Shown: in pieces, positions 1 to 7,489 of the stretch
Numbering within the stretch: position 1 is the stretch's first letter
How the letters are laid out: each line of letters begins with the position of its first letter
Assembly (NCBI RefSeq): GCF_000684975.1
Contig: NZ_BAXZ01000004.1
Coordinates: 248,001 to 312,000, forward strand
Direction of reading: 5' to 3'
Length of the DNA: 64,000 nucleotides
DNA from: Paraburkholderia acidipaludis NBRC 101816
Lineage (GTDB): Bacteria; Pseudomonadota; Gammaproteobacteria; Burkholderiales; Burkholderiaceae
The notes under the pieces: generated by a model
Told to the model about the DNA's origin: nothing
Database searches by the model: none
What the model saw: only the letters and a program-made list of their open reading frames with translations
Position numbers and translations under genes: made by a program

Positions 1-83
1 GATAAGTTGCCGATGCGAAATCCCGACAGCACGCCTCGCGGGCCTCGGGCGCTGCAATGCCACTACGAATTCTGTGAGATTAC

Positions 84-98
84 TAGACGACCGGTCTA
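84..98. promoter_or_regulatory. NemR-type operator 1
   Basis: The 15-base site TAGACGACCGGTCTA has inverted arms TAGAC and GTCTA. An identical copy lies at 797-811. It ends 23 bases before the nemR start, a position suited to autorepression. E. coli NemR is known from memory to bind a similar TAGAC(C)-N-(G)GTCTA palindrome. That this repressor binds here is inferred from the exact duplication in front of both genes. Confidence 0.75.
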
Positions 99-121
99 AC
101 GGGTCGCTAAACTGCCACGCC

Positions 122-724
122 ATGAATGCAGAGACAGCCGTCGAAATGCGGCAATACATCCTCGATACCGCCATGCCCATCCTGCTGGGCAAGGGCTTCT
201 CGGCGGTCGGCCTCAGCGAGATTCTCGCGGCCGCGGGCGTTCCCAAAGGGTCGTTCTACCACTACTTCGGCTCGAAGGAGGCGTTTGGCGTCGCGCTGCT
301 GACGTCCTACTTCGCCGATTACGTGGAACGCCTGGACGAACTGCTGGAGCGCCGGCCGGGCACGGCGGCCGAGCGGCTCATGCGCTACTGGGACGACTGG
401 TGCGCGACGCAGTGTGCCGACGACCCGGCGGGCAAATGTCTCACGGTCAAGCTGGGCGCCGAAGTCTGCGATTTGTCCGAACCGATGCGTCTCGCCCTGC
501 AGCGCGGCACCGGGCAGATCGTGGCGCGGCTCGCCGCGTGCATCGAAGCGGGGCGCGAGGACGGAACGCTCGCGGGCGTGAGCGATGCGGCCGCGACGGC
601 GGCATCGCTCTACGAGTTGTGGCTGGGGGCGACGCTCTTGGGAAAGATCCGGCGTGACGGGCGACCGCTCGATGCGGCCATGGCGACGACGCGCAGCATG
701 CTGGGCCTGCCGCCGGCCCGCTGA
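122..724 (+). CDS. nemR: TetR-family repressor, NemR-like (electrophile/hypochlorite sensor)
   Basis: This is a 200-residue TetR/AcrR regulator. The helix-turn-helix lies at about residues 30-50 and includes PKGSFYHYFGSKEAFGVA, almost as in E. coli NemR. The core segment CLTVKLGAEVCDLSEPMR also follows NemR. Counting from this ATG, Cys106 and Lys175 fall exactly at the E. coli positions of the redox pair that forms a reversible sulfenamide with oxidants. That coincidence supports both the call and the start; an in-frame TTG at 74 would add 16 residues. The operator at 84-98 implies autoregulation, and its copy before the next gene implies control of a DJ-1 protein. No strong ribosome site is visible. 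Expected inducers, by analogy, are N-ethylmaleimide, methylglyoxal, quinones and hypochlorite. Confidence 0.88.
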   Translation: MNAETAVEMRQYILDTAMPILLGKGFSAVGLSEILAAAGVPKGSFYHYFGSKEAFGVALLTSYFADYVERLDELLERRPGTAAERLMRYWDDWCATQCADDPAGKCLTVKLGAEVCDLSEPMRLALQRGTGQIVARLAACIEAGREDGTLAGVSDAAATAASLYELWLGATLLGKIRRDGRPLDAAMATTRSMLGLPPAR

Positions 725-796
725 TCCGGCGGCGAGCGGGCGCACCGCCCCTTGGGCGGGCACCCGCGCGGCATGGTGCGATATGCCGCGATAGAC

Positions 797-811
797 TAGA
801 CGACCGGTCTA
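797..811. promoter_or_regulatory. NemR-type operator 2
   Basis: This is an exact second copy of the 15-base palindrome TAGACGACCGGTCTA. It lies 73 bases after the nemR stop and 81 bases before the DJ-1 family start. Its place between the two genes implies that the downstream unit has its own NemR-controlled promoter rather than only reading through from nemR. Confidence 0.75.
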
Positions 812-892
812 ATAGTCTGCTATCTGGCCGACGACGGACCGGTTTCCACGACGGCGCGCAAGCGCCGGGATGCCATCGAGAAAGGAATTCCG

Positions 893-1576
893 ATGAAGGT
901 ACTGATCGTTTTGACCTCGCACGAGGACCTCGGCAGCACGGGCAAGAAGACCGGCTTCTGGCTCGAGGAGTTCGCAGCACCGTACTACGCGCTGCGCGAT
1001 GCCGGCGCGCAGTTGACGCTGGCCTCGCCGAAGGGCGGCCAGCCGCCGCTCGACCCGAAGAGCAGCGATCCGTCCGCGCAGACCGAGGCGACGCGCCGCT
1101 TCGACGCCGACGCGGCCGCACGCGCGGAGCTTTCCAATACGAAACGGCTTGCGGATGTGGATGTGAATGCGTTCGATGCCGTGTTCTATCCGGGCGGGCA
1201 TGGTCCGCTGTGGGATCTCGCGGAGGATCCCGTTTCGATCGCCTTGATCGAGAAGACGCTGGCGGCCGGCAAGCCGGTGGCGGCCGTCTGCCACGCGCCG
1301 GGCGTGCTGCGGCACGTGAAGGGCGCAAACGGCCGGCCGCTCGTGGCCGGCAAGGCGGTGACCGGTTTTTCGAATACCGAAGAGGCGGCGGTCGGGCTGA
1401 CCGAAATCGTGCCGTTCCTCGTCGAGGACATGCTCGAGGCCAGCGGCGGCCACTATACGAAGGCGGCCGACTGGCAGCCCCATGTCGCCGTCGATGGGCT
1501 CCTGATCACGGGGCAGAATCCGGCTTCTTCGGAGCCGGTCGCCGAAGCGCTGCTCAAAGCACTGCGTCGCGCGTAG
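893..1576 (+). CDS. DJ-1/PfpI (type 1 glutamine amidotransferase-like) protein
   Basis: This 227-residue protein belongs to the DJ-1/PfpI superfamily, Hsp31-like branch. The N-terminus MKVLIVLTS is followed by TGFWLEEFA with the conserved Glu near residue 26. The nucleophile elbow AAVCHAPG places the catalytic Cys at residue 133. FYPGGHGPLWDLA near residue 98 is the usual glycine-rich loop. Members act as glutathione-independent glyoxalases or deglycases on methylglyoxal, or as chaperones. The start is an ATG preceded by GAAAGGAA. The NemR-type operator 81 bases upstream, and the place that gloA occupies in the E. coli nemRA-gloA operon, suggest reactive-carbonyl detoxification. The exact substrate cannot be read from sequence. 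Confidence 0.9.
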   Translation: MKVLIVLTSHEDLGSTGKKTGFWLEEFAAPYYALRDAGAQLTLASPKGGQPPLDPKSSDPSAQTEATRRFDADAAARAELSNTKRLADVDVNAFDAVFYPGGHGPLWDLAEDPVSIALIEKTLAAGKPVAAVCHAPGVLRHVKGANGRPLVAGKAVTGFSNTEEAAVGLTEIVPFLVEDMLEASGGHYTKAADWQPHVAVDGLLITGQNPASSEPVAEALLKALRRA

Positions 1577-1637
1577 ACGCAATACCCCGATCTTTCAACC
1601 TGGCGCAGGCGCTGTGCTGGCCGCGGCCTGCGTCCAA

Positions 1638-2128
1638 CTGGAGAGCCGCAGCCGTTTCCTTCTGGAAACGCTGGCGGGGCCGTGCGCAAGGTTTGGCCGG
1701 AACACCTGCCGCTGACCGCGCGTTTCGGCGTGATCGAATACGACGGGCGCGACGACGAGACGCTGGCCGAATCGATCGAACTCGCGAAGGGTTTCCGGCG
1801 CGAAGGGCTCGACATGTTGAGCGTGAGCGTGGGCTTTTCCACGCCGGCCGCGCAGATTCCGTGGGCCCCCGCGTTCCTCGCGCCGATCGCGCAAAAGGTG
1901 CGCCGCGCTACCGGACTGCCGGTCGCTTCGGCCTGGGGCATCGACACGCCGGCGCTGGCCGAGCGTTCGGTGGCAAGCGAGCAGCTCGACCTCGTGATGG
2001 TGGGCCGCGCGCATCTCGCGAATCCGCACTGGCCTTACCACGCCGCGCGCGAACTCGGCGTCGAGCGCGCCGCGTGGACCTTGCCCGCGCCTTACGCCCA
2101 TTGGCTCGAGCGCTATAAGGTCGGCTGA
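1638..2128 (+). pseudogene. Old yellow enzyme (NADH:flavin oxidoreductase) 3' remnant
   Basis: The reading frame from 1682 encodes the C-terminal 148 residues of a YqjM/NamA-type old yellow enzyme. Recognisable parts are TARFGVIEYDGRD, the SVASEQLDLVMVGRAHLANP flavin-phosphate end and a final HWLERY. From 1638 another frame reads LESRSRFLLETLA, the family segment normally continuous with VRKVWPEH. A shift of two extra bases, or one lost, near 1674-1682 separates them. About 200 N-terminal residues, including most of the FMN barrel and active-site His residues, are absent. It lies 61 bases after the DJ-1 gene, as nemA lies beside nemR in enterobacteria. It is therefore a decayed third member of the NemR regulon. 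Confidence 0.8.
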
Positions 2129-2297
2129 CCTGTGGCCAGGCGGCGCATCGGCGGATCGGGTGGTCTGTCCTTCGTAACACTTGGTAACGATTGGTAAACG
2201 AAGGAAACGCGTTGGCGGCTATGCTCGCGCTGCGGCTGGCGCGTGGCGCCACGCACTGCATAGCCCTACCGAACGCGACGCGAGTCGCACAGACCGG

Positions 2298-4658
2298 ATG
2301 CCCAACGATCCCCTCTTCGAGCGCGCCAGCGAGGCTCATCTCGCCGGCGATCTGCTTGCCGCGCGCAAGTTGTACGTGGCGCTGCTGGAGCATGACGCCG
2401 CGCACGCCGACGCGATGTTCCGGCTGGCCGTGCTGGATCTGCAGGAGGGCCAGCCATCCGCCGCGCGCGTCCGGCTGCAGCGCTTGCTGGAGCTGCGGCC
2501 AGGGTATCGGCGCTATCGCGAGGCGCTGGCGCAAGCCTGCGCAATGGGCGGGCAACATGCGCAGGCGGCCGAGGTGCTCCGCGGTCTGCTTGCAGAGGAC
2601 AGCACCTCGGCCGAATGGTGGTTCGCGCTCGGCACGGCACTGCAGGCGCAGGGTGCCTTGCGCGAAGCGGCCGACGCGTGGCGCAAGGCGGCACAAGGCA
2701 ATCCTCAGTCGTCCGACGCTTCGAACAATCTCGGGAATTGCCTCCGGCTGCTGGGGGATGCCGATGGGGCGCAGGCAGCGTACCGGCATGCACTGACCGT
2801 GCGGCCCGCCGATGCGAACGCACTGACGAACCTGGGCACGCTGCTGCAGGCGCAGGGGCGCCATGACGAGGCGCTCGATTTGCTGCAGGCCGCGCTGGCG
2901 GCCGCGCCGGATGCGCCAACCGCCATGGTCAATCTCGGCGTGCTGCTGACCCTGCTCGGGCGCCCCGGCGAAGCCGCCGATGTGCTGGCGCGCGCCGTGG
3001 CGCGCGATCCGGATTTCGCGCAGGCTGCTTATAACTACGGCAATGCGCTCCATGCCCTCGGCCGTCTTCGCGATGCGCAAGCGCAGTACCTTCGCGCGCT
3101 CGCGCTCGATCCGGCCCATGCGGAGGCCGCGAACAACCTCGGCAACGTGTGCCGCGAGCTTGGCGATCATCGCGCGGCGCTGAGCGCCTTCGAAACGGCG
3201 ATGCGTGTGCGCCCGGATTTCGTCGACCCATACAGCAACGCGGCCAATCTGATGCGCACGCTAGGCCGTCTCGACGATGCGCACGCGCTATTGCGCCGCG
3301 CGCTCGAACTCGATCCGGCGCATGCGTCCGCGCTCAACAACCTCGGCAACGTATTCAAGGACAGCGGAGACCTCGACGAGGGCATCGCGTGCTTTCGCCG
3401 GGCCACGGCAAGCGATCCGGGCAATCTGATCGCGCACAGCAACCTCGTCTACGCGCTGTCGTTCCAGTCGTTCGACCCGGGCGCGATACTCGAAGCGGCG
3501 CGCGGGTGGGCCGCGCAGCACGCCGCGCCCGTCGCGCCGATGCCCGCGCTTGCGGCAATCGAGCCTTCCGGGGAACGGCGCCTGCGCATCGGCTACGTAT
3601 CGGCGGATTTTCGTGAGCATTGCCAGGCATTGTTCACGACGCCGCTTTTCGTGCATCACGACCGGGCGCGCTTCGAGATCCACGCGTACTCGAGCGTCGT
3701 GCGGCCCGATGCGACGACCGCGCGGCTCGCCGCCTGCGTGGAAGCCTGGCACGACGTGCGCGCGCTGGACGACGCAGCACTGGCAACGAAGATACGCGCG
3801 GACGGCATCGACATCCTGGTCGATCTCACCATGCACATGGGCAGCGGCCGGCCTTTGCTGTTCGCCCGCAAGCCGGCGCCGGTGCAGGTGGCGTGGCTCG
3901 CGTATCCCGGCACCACGGGCATCGGGGCGATCGACTGGCGGATCACCGATCCGTATCTCGACCCGCCCGCGCACGACGCTCACTACAGCGAGCAGTCCTG
4001 GCGCCTGCCGCATACGTTCTGGTGTTATGACCCGCTTGCTACGGAGCCCGAAGTGAATCCGTTGCCGGCCGCAAGCGCGGGCCACGTCACGTTCGGCAGC
4101 CTGAACAACCCCTGCAAGCTCACGCCGGCAACGCTGCGGCTGTGGGCGCGCGTGTTTGCCCGCTTGCCGTCCGCGCGCCTCGTGCTGATGGCGCCCGAGG
4201 GCGACGCGAGACGACGGATCGGCGCGAGGCTGGCTCAGGCGGGAATCGATCCGGTACGCGTGCGCTTCGTTCCGTTCAGGGCGCGTGACGCCTATCTGCG
4301 CGGCTATCACGAGATCGACATGGGTCTCGACTCGCTGCCGTACAACGGCCATACCACTTCGCTCGACGCGCTGTGGATGGGCGTGCCGGTCGTCACGCGC
4401 ATTGGCCCGACGGTGGCGGGGCGCGCGGGCTTGAGCCAGCTCGTCAACCTGGGCCTCGAAGCGCTCGCCGCCGATTCGGACGAGGCCTTCGCCGAAACCG
4501 CAGTCGATCTCGCGAACGACCTGCCGCGTCTTGCGGCGCTCCGTGCGGATCTGCGTGCGCGCATGTCAGGCTCGCCGTTGATGGACGGCGCGCGCTTCGC
4601 ACGCGACATCGAAACCGCCTACGAAGCGATGTGGGCGCAGCGTCGGCGCGCCAGCTGA
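2298..4658 (+). CDS. TPR protein with O-GlcNAc transferase (SPINDLY/GT41-like) C-terminal domain
   Basis: This is a 786-residue protein. Roughly residues 5-400 are tetratricopeptide repeats with recurring NNLGN, FxxA and P-x-x-A-x-x-N patterns. From about residue 425 there is a GT41/SPY-type catalytic region: LRIGYVSADFREH, VDLTMHMGSG, AYPGTTGIGAIDWRITDPYLDPP-like text, FGSLNNPCKLTP, and the nucleotide-sugar loop SLPYNGHTTSLDALWMGVPV. Bacterial relatives are putative protein O-linked GlcNAc or hexose transferases; the acceptor is unknown. The ATG at 2298 starts MPNDPLFERAS; an in-frame TTG at 2181 would add 39 residues that look non-conserved. No signal peptide is seen, so a cytoplasmic location is inferred. 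No glycan or flagellin gene sits nearby. Confidence 0.87.
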   Translation: MPNDPLFERASEAHLAGDLLAARKLYVALLEHDAAHADAMFRLAVLDLQEGQPSAARVRLQRLLELRPGYRRYREALAQACAMGGQHAQAAEVLRGLLAEDSTSAEWWFALGTALQAQGALREAADAWRKAAQGNPQSSDASNNLGNCLRLLGDADGAQAAYRHALTVRPADANALTNLGTLLQAQGRHDEALDLLQAALAAAPDAPTAMVNLGVLLTLLGRPGEAADVLARAVARDPDFAQAAYNYGNALHALGRLRDAQAQYLRALALDPAHAEAANNLGNVCRELGDHRAALSAFETAMRVRPDFVDPYSNAANLMRTLGRLDDAHALLRRALELDPAHASALNNLGNVFKDSGDLDEGIACFRRATASDPGNLIAHSNLVYALSFQSFDPGAILEAARGWAAQHAAPVAPMPALAAIEPSGERRLRIGYVSADFREHCQALFTTPLFVHHDRARFEIHAYSSVVRPDATTARLAACVEAWHDVRALDDAALATKIRADGIDILVDLTMHMGSGRPLLFARKPAPVQVAWLAYPGTTGIGAIDWRITDPYLDPPAHDAHYSEQSWRLPHTFWCYDPLATEPEVNPLPAASAGHVTFGSLNNPCKLTPATLRLWARVFARLPSARLVLMAPEGDARRRIGARLAQAGIDPVRVRFVPFRARDAYLRGYHEIDMGLDSLPYNGHTTSLDALWMGVPVVTRIGPTVAGRAGLSQLVNLGLEALAADSDEAFAETAVDLANDLPRLAALRADLRARMSGSPLMDGARFARDIETAYEAMWAQRRRAS

Positions 4659-5093
4659 CTTCGGGTGCTGCGGCTCCTGCTGTTCGATGGTTATTAGTAA
4701 TAATATCGGCTGCCCCTGCGGCACGGTTTGACATGCCATGCGCATATCAAGGGTGTTTGCAAAATCTACGGGAATCTACCAGGGCGATATTTAATAATAA
4801 TGAGTAATATTATTAGCGCGGCCGCTTCGTGATGCCGCGAGGTGCGCCACCCAGAGCGCGTCGCTTCCCACCTGAAATCACTGCCCGAAATCCGGCGCTA
4901 ACCCGCGCGGATGGCGAAGGGGAGTTTTGCGCCAAGGGCCGCGATCGACGCACTGCAGGCGTCTCATCGCGCGCTCCCGTTTTTCGTAAATCATGCTGAT
5001 CAGTCGTGCGTCGTCGGTAACTGTTACTCGTGAATCGTTTAGTAATCCTGCGTTATAAGCGCGTAAAGCAACGCTGGCTTATTGGAGGGAATC
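4659..5093. other. AT-rich intergenic region with perfect inverted repeat
   Basis: No gene is supported here. The stretch is clearly more AT-rich than its flanks. Arms TAATAATA (4792-4799) and TATTATTA (4808-4815) form a perfect inverted repeat with an 8-base spacer, and TAATAATA-like text also occurs near 4694. A ribosome site GGAGGG at 5084-5089 serves the lipoprotein gene downstream. The region probably carries that gene's promoter and may be a target of an AT-binding protein such as H-NS. Confidence 0.5.
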
Positions 5094-7127
5094 ATGACGT
5101 GTAGAACAGTTGGACTGGTTTCTCTGTTGTTGTCGGCAGCCCTCGTGCTGTCGGCGTGTAATGGCGATTCGTCGTCCGGATCCCAGGTCGCCGGTGTGGC
5201 GAATTCGAGCGTCGCGCCAACGAGCGCCGCGGCGCAGACGAATGCGGCGGCGTCCGCCGAAGTCGGGACGTCGACACCGCTGCCGTGCGACGCCGCTTCT
5301 GCGGCGGGCACGCCGTGTTCGGCGGCCCATAGCGTGACCCGTTTGCTGACAAGGAACTATACGGGACCGCTGTTCCAGATCTTGCGTGCCTCGGATAACA
5401 CCACGAAGGATATCTATCCCTACACTTCGGCCACGCTCCCAGGCGGCGCCAGCCGTGAGCTGATCGGAACGACCAACCTCGGCAGCGTGAATGCCTTCTG
5501 CAACAACACCACTTGCTCGGTGTCGTATCTCTACGATCAGATCGATCGTGTCGCGTCGCTCAAAGGCGGCGCGTACGGGAATGTCCCCGCAACGCTCACG
5601 CTGAATCAGAACGGCGGCGAGTCGCTGACGCTGCCAAGCAGCGGCCCAGGCTCGCAAAGCCCGGTCACGGTGCCGGTGCTCAACGGCTTTGCGACGATCA
5701 CGCTGCCCGGAAGCTCAGGAACCCTGACGGTTCAGCTGTCCCAGCCGCCGGTCGCCCTGACGACGCAATCGCCCACCCTGCAGCTGACCGTCGGCAACGA
5801 TCTGCCGGCGCTGACGGGCGCGCCGGCGAAGCTCGCGATGGTGCCGCTCAACGGCGGGACGATCCCCGCGTTGTCGACGCTGGCAGGACAGGCCTACCGG
5901 AACCGCTTCGGGACCGTGAACCAGTCGATCGGCGACACCGAGATCGCCGAATACATGGTGGCCGGCGCGCATTACGACCAGTCTTCGACGTGTTGCGGGA
6001 CCTACGGCAACATGGAGAGCAGCGCGAATTCCAGCACCTATGCGCATGGGGAAGTCGAGGGCGAGATGTTCGCGCTGGCGTTCTCGGACGGCGCGGCCGC
6101 GGTATTCGGCTACTGCGACGGCGATTCGGATCAGTCGCCGACCGTGAAGGACCCGGTGTGCAACGGGCTCGACGTCAACTGGCCGGGTGTCGACGCGGAA
6201 GCGGGCGTGTATCTCTACGGACCGCAGCAGCCTCCCAAGGAGAAGTTCGTCACGGTGCTGGCGAAATATTCGCCCAACACGGCGTCGAATATATTCGCCG
6301 TGAAGGGCGGGGCCGCCTCGCAGGGCGTACTCACGGCGGTCTACGACGCAGCACCACCGGAAGCCTACAACTTCAGTAGCGACGCGGGCCATGCCTTCAA
6401 CGGCCAATGGCAGGGCGGTCTTTCGCTGGGCGAAGGCGGGGACGGCAGCGCGGCGCCGATCCAGTTCTTCGAAGGCGCGATTCTCACGAAGGCCACCACC
6501 GACACGACGGACAACGCCATCCAGGGCAGCATTGCCGAGTTCTATGGTCCGCCGAAAGACAAGGAACTCGCGGCCTGCTACGCGGGCAACCTGGTCAATT
6601 CGCCCTTGAGCCTCGCGATTCCCGATGCGTGGAGCCAGAGCAACGGCGGGACCGCGCAGCCCGCTCCCGACATCTACGGCAAGAGCCCGCGCGCTGCTTT
6701 GGTCACGGCGACGAACGGCTCCGCGGTGGCGAACATTCATGAAGTCATCCGGGTGCAGGGAGGACAGACGTACAGCTTCACCGACTATGTGCTGGCGACG
6801 ACGAACGCAACCGTGTTTCCCGGCGGATCGATCCAGACCGACGACTCGAACGGCACCGAGTTCGCCTGGGTCCTCAACACGAATACGGGCAGTATCGTTC
6901 GCGGAACGTGGGGCGCGGGCCAGGCCACTTCGCTGTCGGCCGTGAAAGCGGGGAACTGGTGGAAGATCACCATGACCTTTACGGCGCCGGCCGGATCGAA
7001 TAACGCCTCCATTTTCATCGATCCCCCGACCTCGAACGCGGGCGGCACCCGGTCGCAGCAGGCGTCCTATCTGAGCGCCACGCACTACTGCCCGAGCCTG
7101 TCGATCCAGACGGCTTCGACCATGTAG
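5094..7127 (+). CDS. Secreted lipoprotein with GH54-like alpha-L-arabinofuranosidase catalytic domain
   Basis: This is a 677-residue exported protein. The signal peptide ends in a lipobox (VLSAC, lipidated Cys22), followed by an Ser/Ala-rich spacer. From about residue 65 it follows the GH54 (fungal AbfB) domain: LPCDAASAAGTPC, SAAHSVTRLLTRNYTGPLFQ, SVSYLYDQIDR, then GAHYDQSSTCCGTYGNMES with the unusual adjacent Cys pair. The candidate nucleophile is Glu369 (VDAEAGVYLY, aligning with DLENG of AbfB) and the candidate acid/base is Asp450 (LGEGGDGS, aligning with IGGDNS). After the domain (QGSIAEFYG) a C-terminal beta-rich region of about 170 residues replaces the usual CBM42. The start follows GGAGGG; a TTG at 5082 is rejected. 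Arabinoxylan-type side chains are the expected substrate, inferred only from family. Confidence 0.8.
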   Translation: MTCRTVGLVSLLLSAALVLSACNGDSSSGSQVAGVANSSVAPTSAAAQTNAAASAEVGTSTPLPCDAASAAGTPCSAAHSVTRLLTRNYTGPLFQILRASDNTTKDIYPYTSATLPGGASRELIGTTNLGSVNAFCNNTTCSVSYLYDQIDRVASLKGGAYGNVPATLTLNQNGGESLTLPSSGPGSQSPVTVPVLNGFATITLPGSSGTLTVQLSQPPVALTTQSPTLQLTVGNDLPALTGAPAKLAMVPLNGGTIPALSTLAGQAYRNRFGTVNQSIGDTEIAEYMVAGAHYDQSSTCCGTYGNMESSANSSTYAHGEVEGEMFALAFSDGAAAVFGYCDGDSDQSPTVKDPVCNGLDVNWPGVDAEAGVYLYGPQQPPKEKFVTVLAKYSPNTASNIFAVKGGAASQGVLTAVYDAAPPEAYNFSSDAGHAFNGQWQGGLSLGEGGDGSAAPIQFFEGAILTKATTDTTDNAIQGSIAEFYGPPKDKELAACYAGNLVNSPLSLAIPDAWSQSNGGTAQPAPDIYGKSPRAALVTATNGSAVANIHEVIRVQGGQTYSFTDYVLATTNATVFPGGSIQTDDSNGTEFAWVLNTNTGSIVRGTWGAGQATSLSAVKAGNWWKITMTFTAPAGSNNASIFIDPPTSNAGGTRSQQASYLSATHYCPSLSIQTASTM

Positions 7128-7148
7128 TCGTCCTGACTTTGCCTCTGC

Positions 7149-7175
7149 GGCGCCGCTGCTCGGGTGAGCGGCGCC
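7149..7175 (+). terminator. Hairpin after GH54-like gene
   Basis: The 9-base arms GGCGCCGCT and AGCGGCGCC pair perfectly around a 9-base loop, 22 bases after the stop codon at 7127. No T-run follows, so this may be a weak intrinsic terminator or an mRNA 3'-end stabiliser. Confidence 0.5.
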
Positions 7176-7297
7176 GGGGGCATACCGTTTGTTCCTTCGC
7201 ATCCGGACGCATTCGTTCGTCCGTCCATTCCGCCCCCGGCAACTGCCCCTTTGTTCCGATCATTCCGCTGGCAGGGCGCCGCCGCGTCGCCTGAAAA

Positions 7298-7313
7298 CTG
7301 TATAAATATACAG
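7298..7313. promoter_or_regulatory. LexA SOS box upstream of uvrA
   Basis: CTGTATAAATATACAG is a perfect CTGT-N8-ACAG LexA site with a symmetrical AT-rich core. It lies 176 bases before the GTG start of the double UvrA gene. LexA control of uvrA is well established in proteobacteria, so SOS induction of this gene is strongly expected. The long spacing implies an untranslated leader. Confidence 0.88.
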
Positions 7314-7489
7314 TGTGCTACTATCACGACCGATACTCCGAAGCACAGCGCGAATAGCAGCATCGTTCCGGCGATGCCGACCCGCCGCGCCCGTCCCGGG
7401 CTCGATTTCATGGGTGCAAGGCCGGGTGCTCCAGGGCGTGCCAGAGCCGCCCTGGAAGTGAGCTAACTTTTTGATTTTGCGATAAAACC

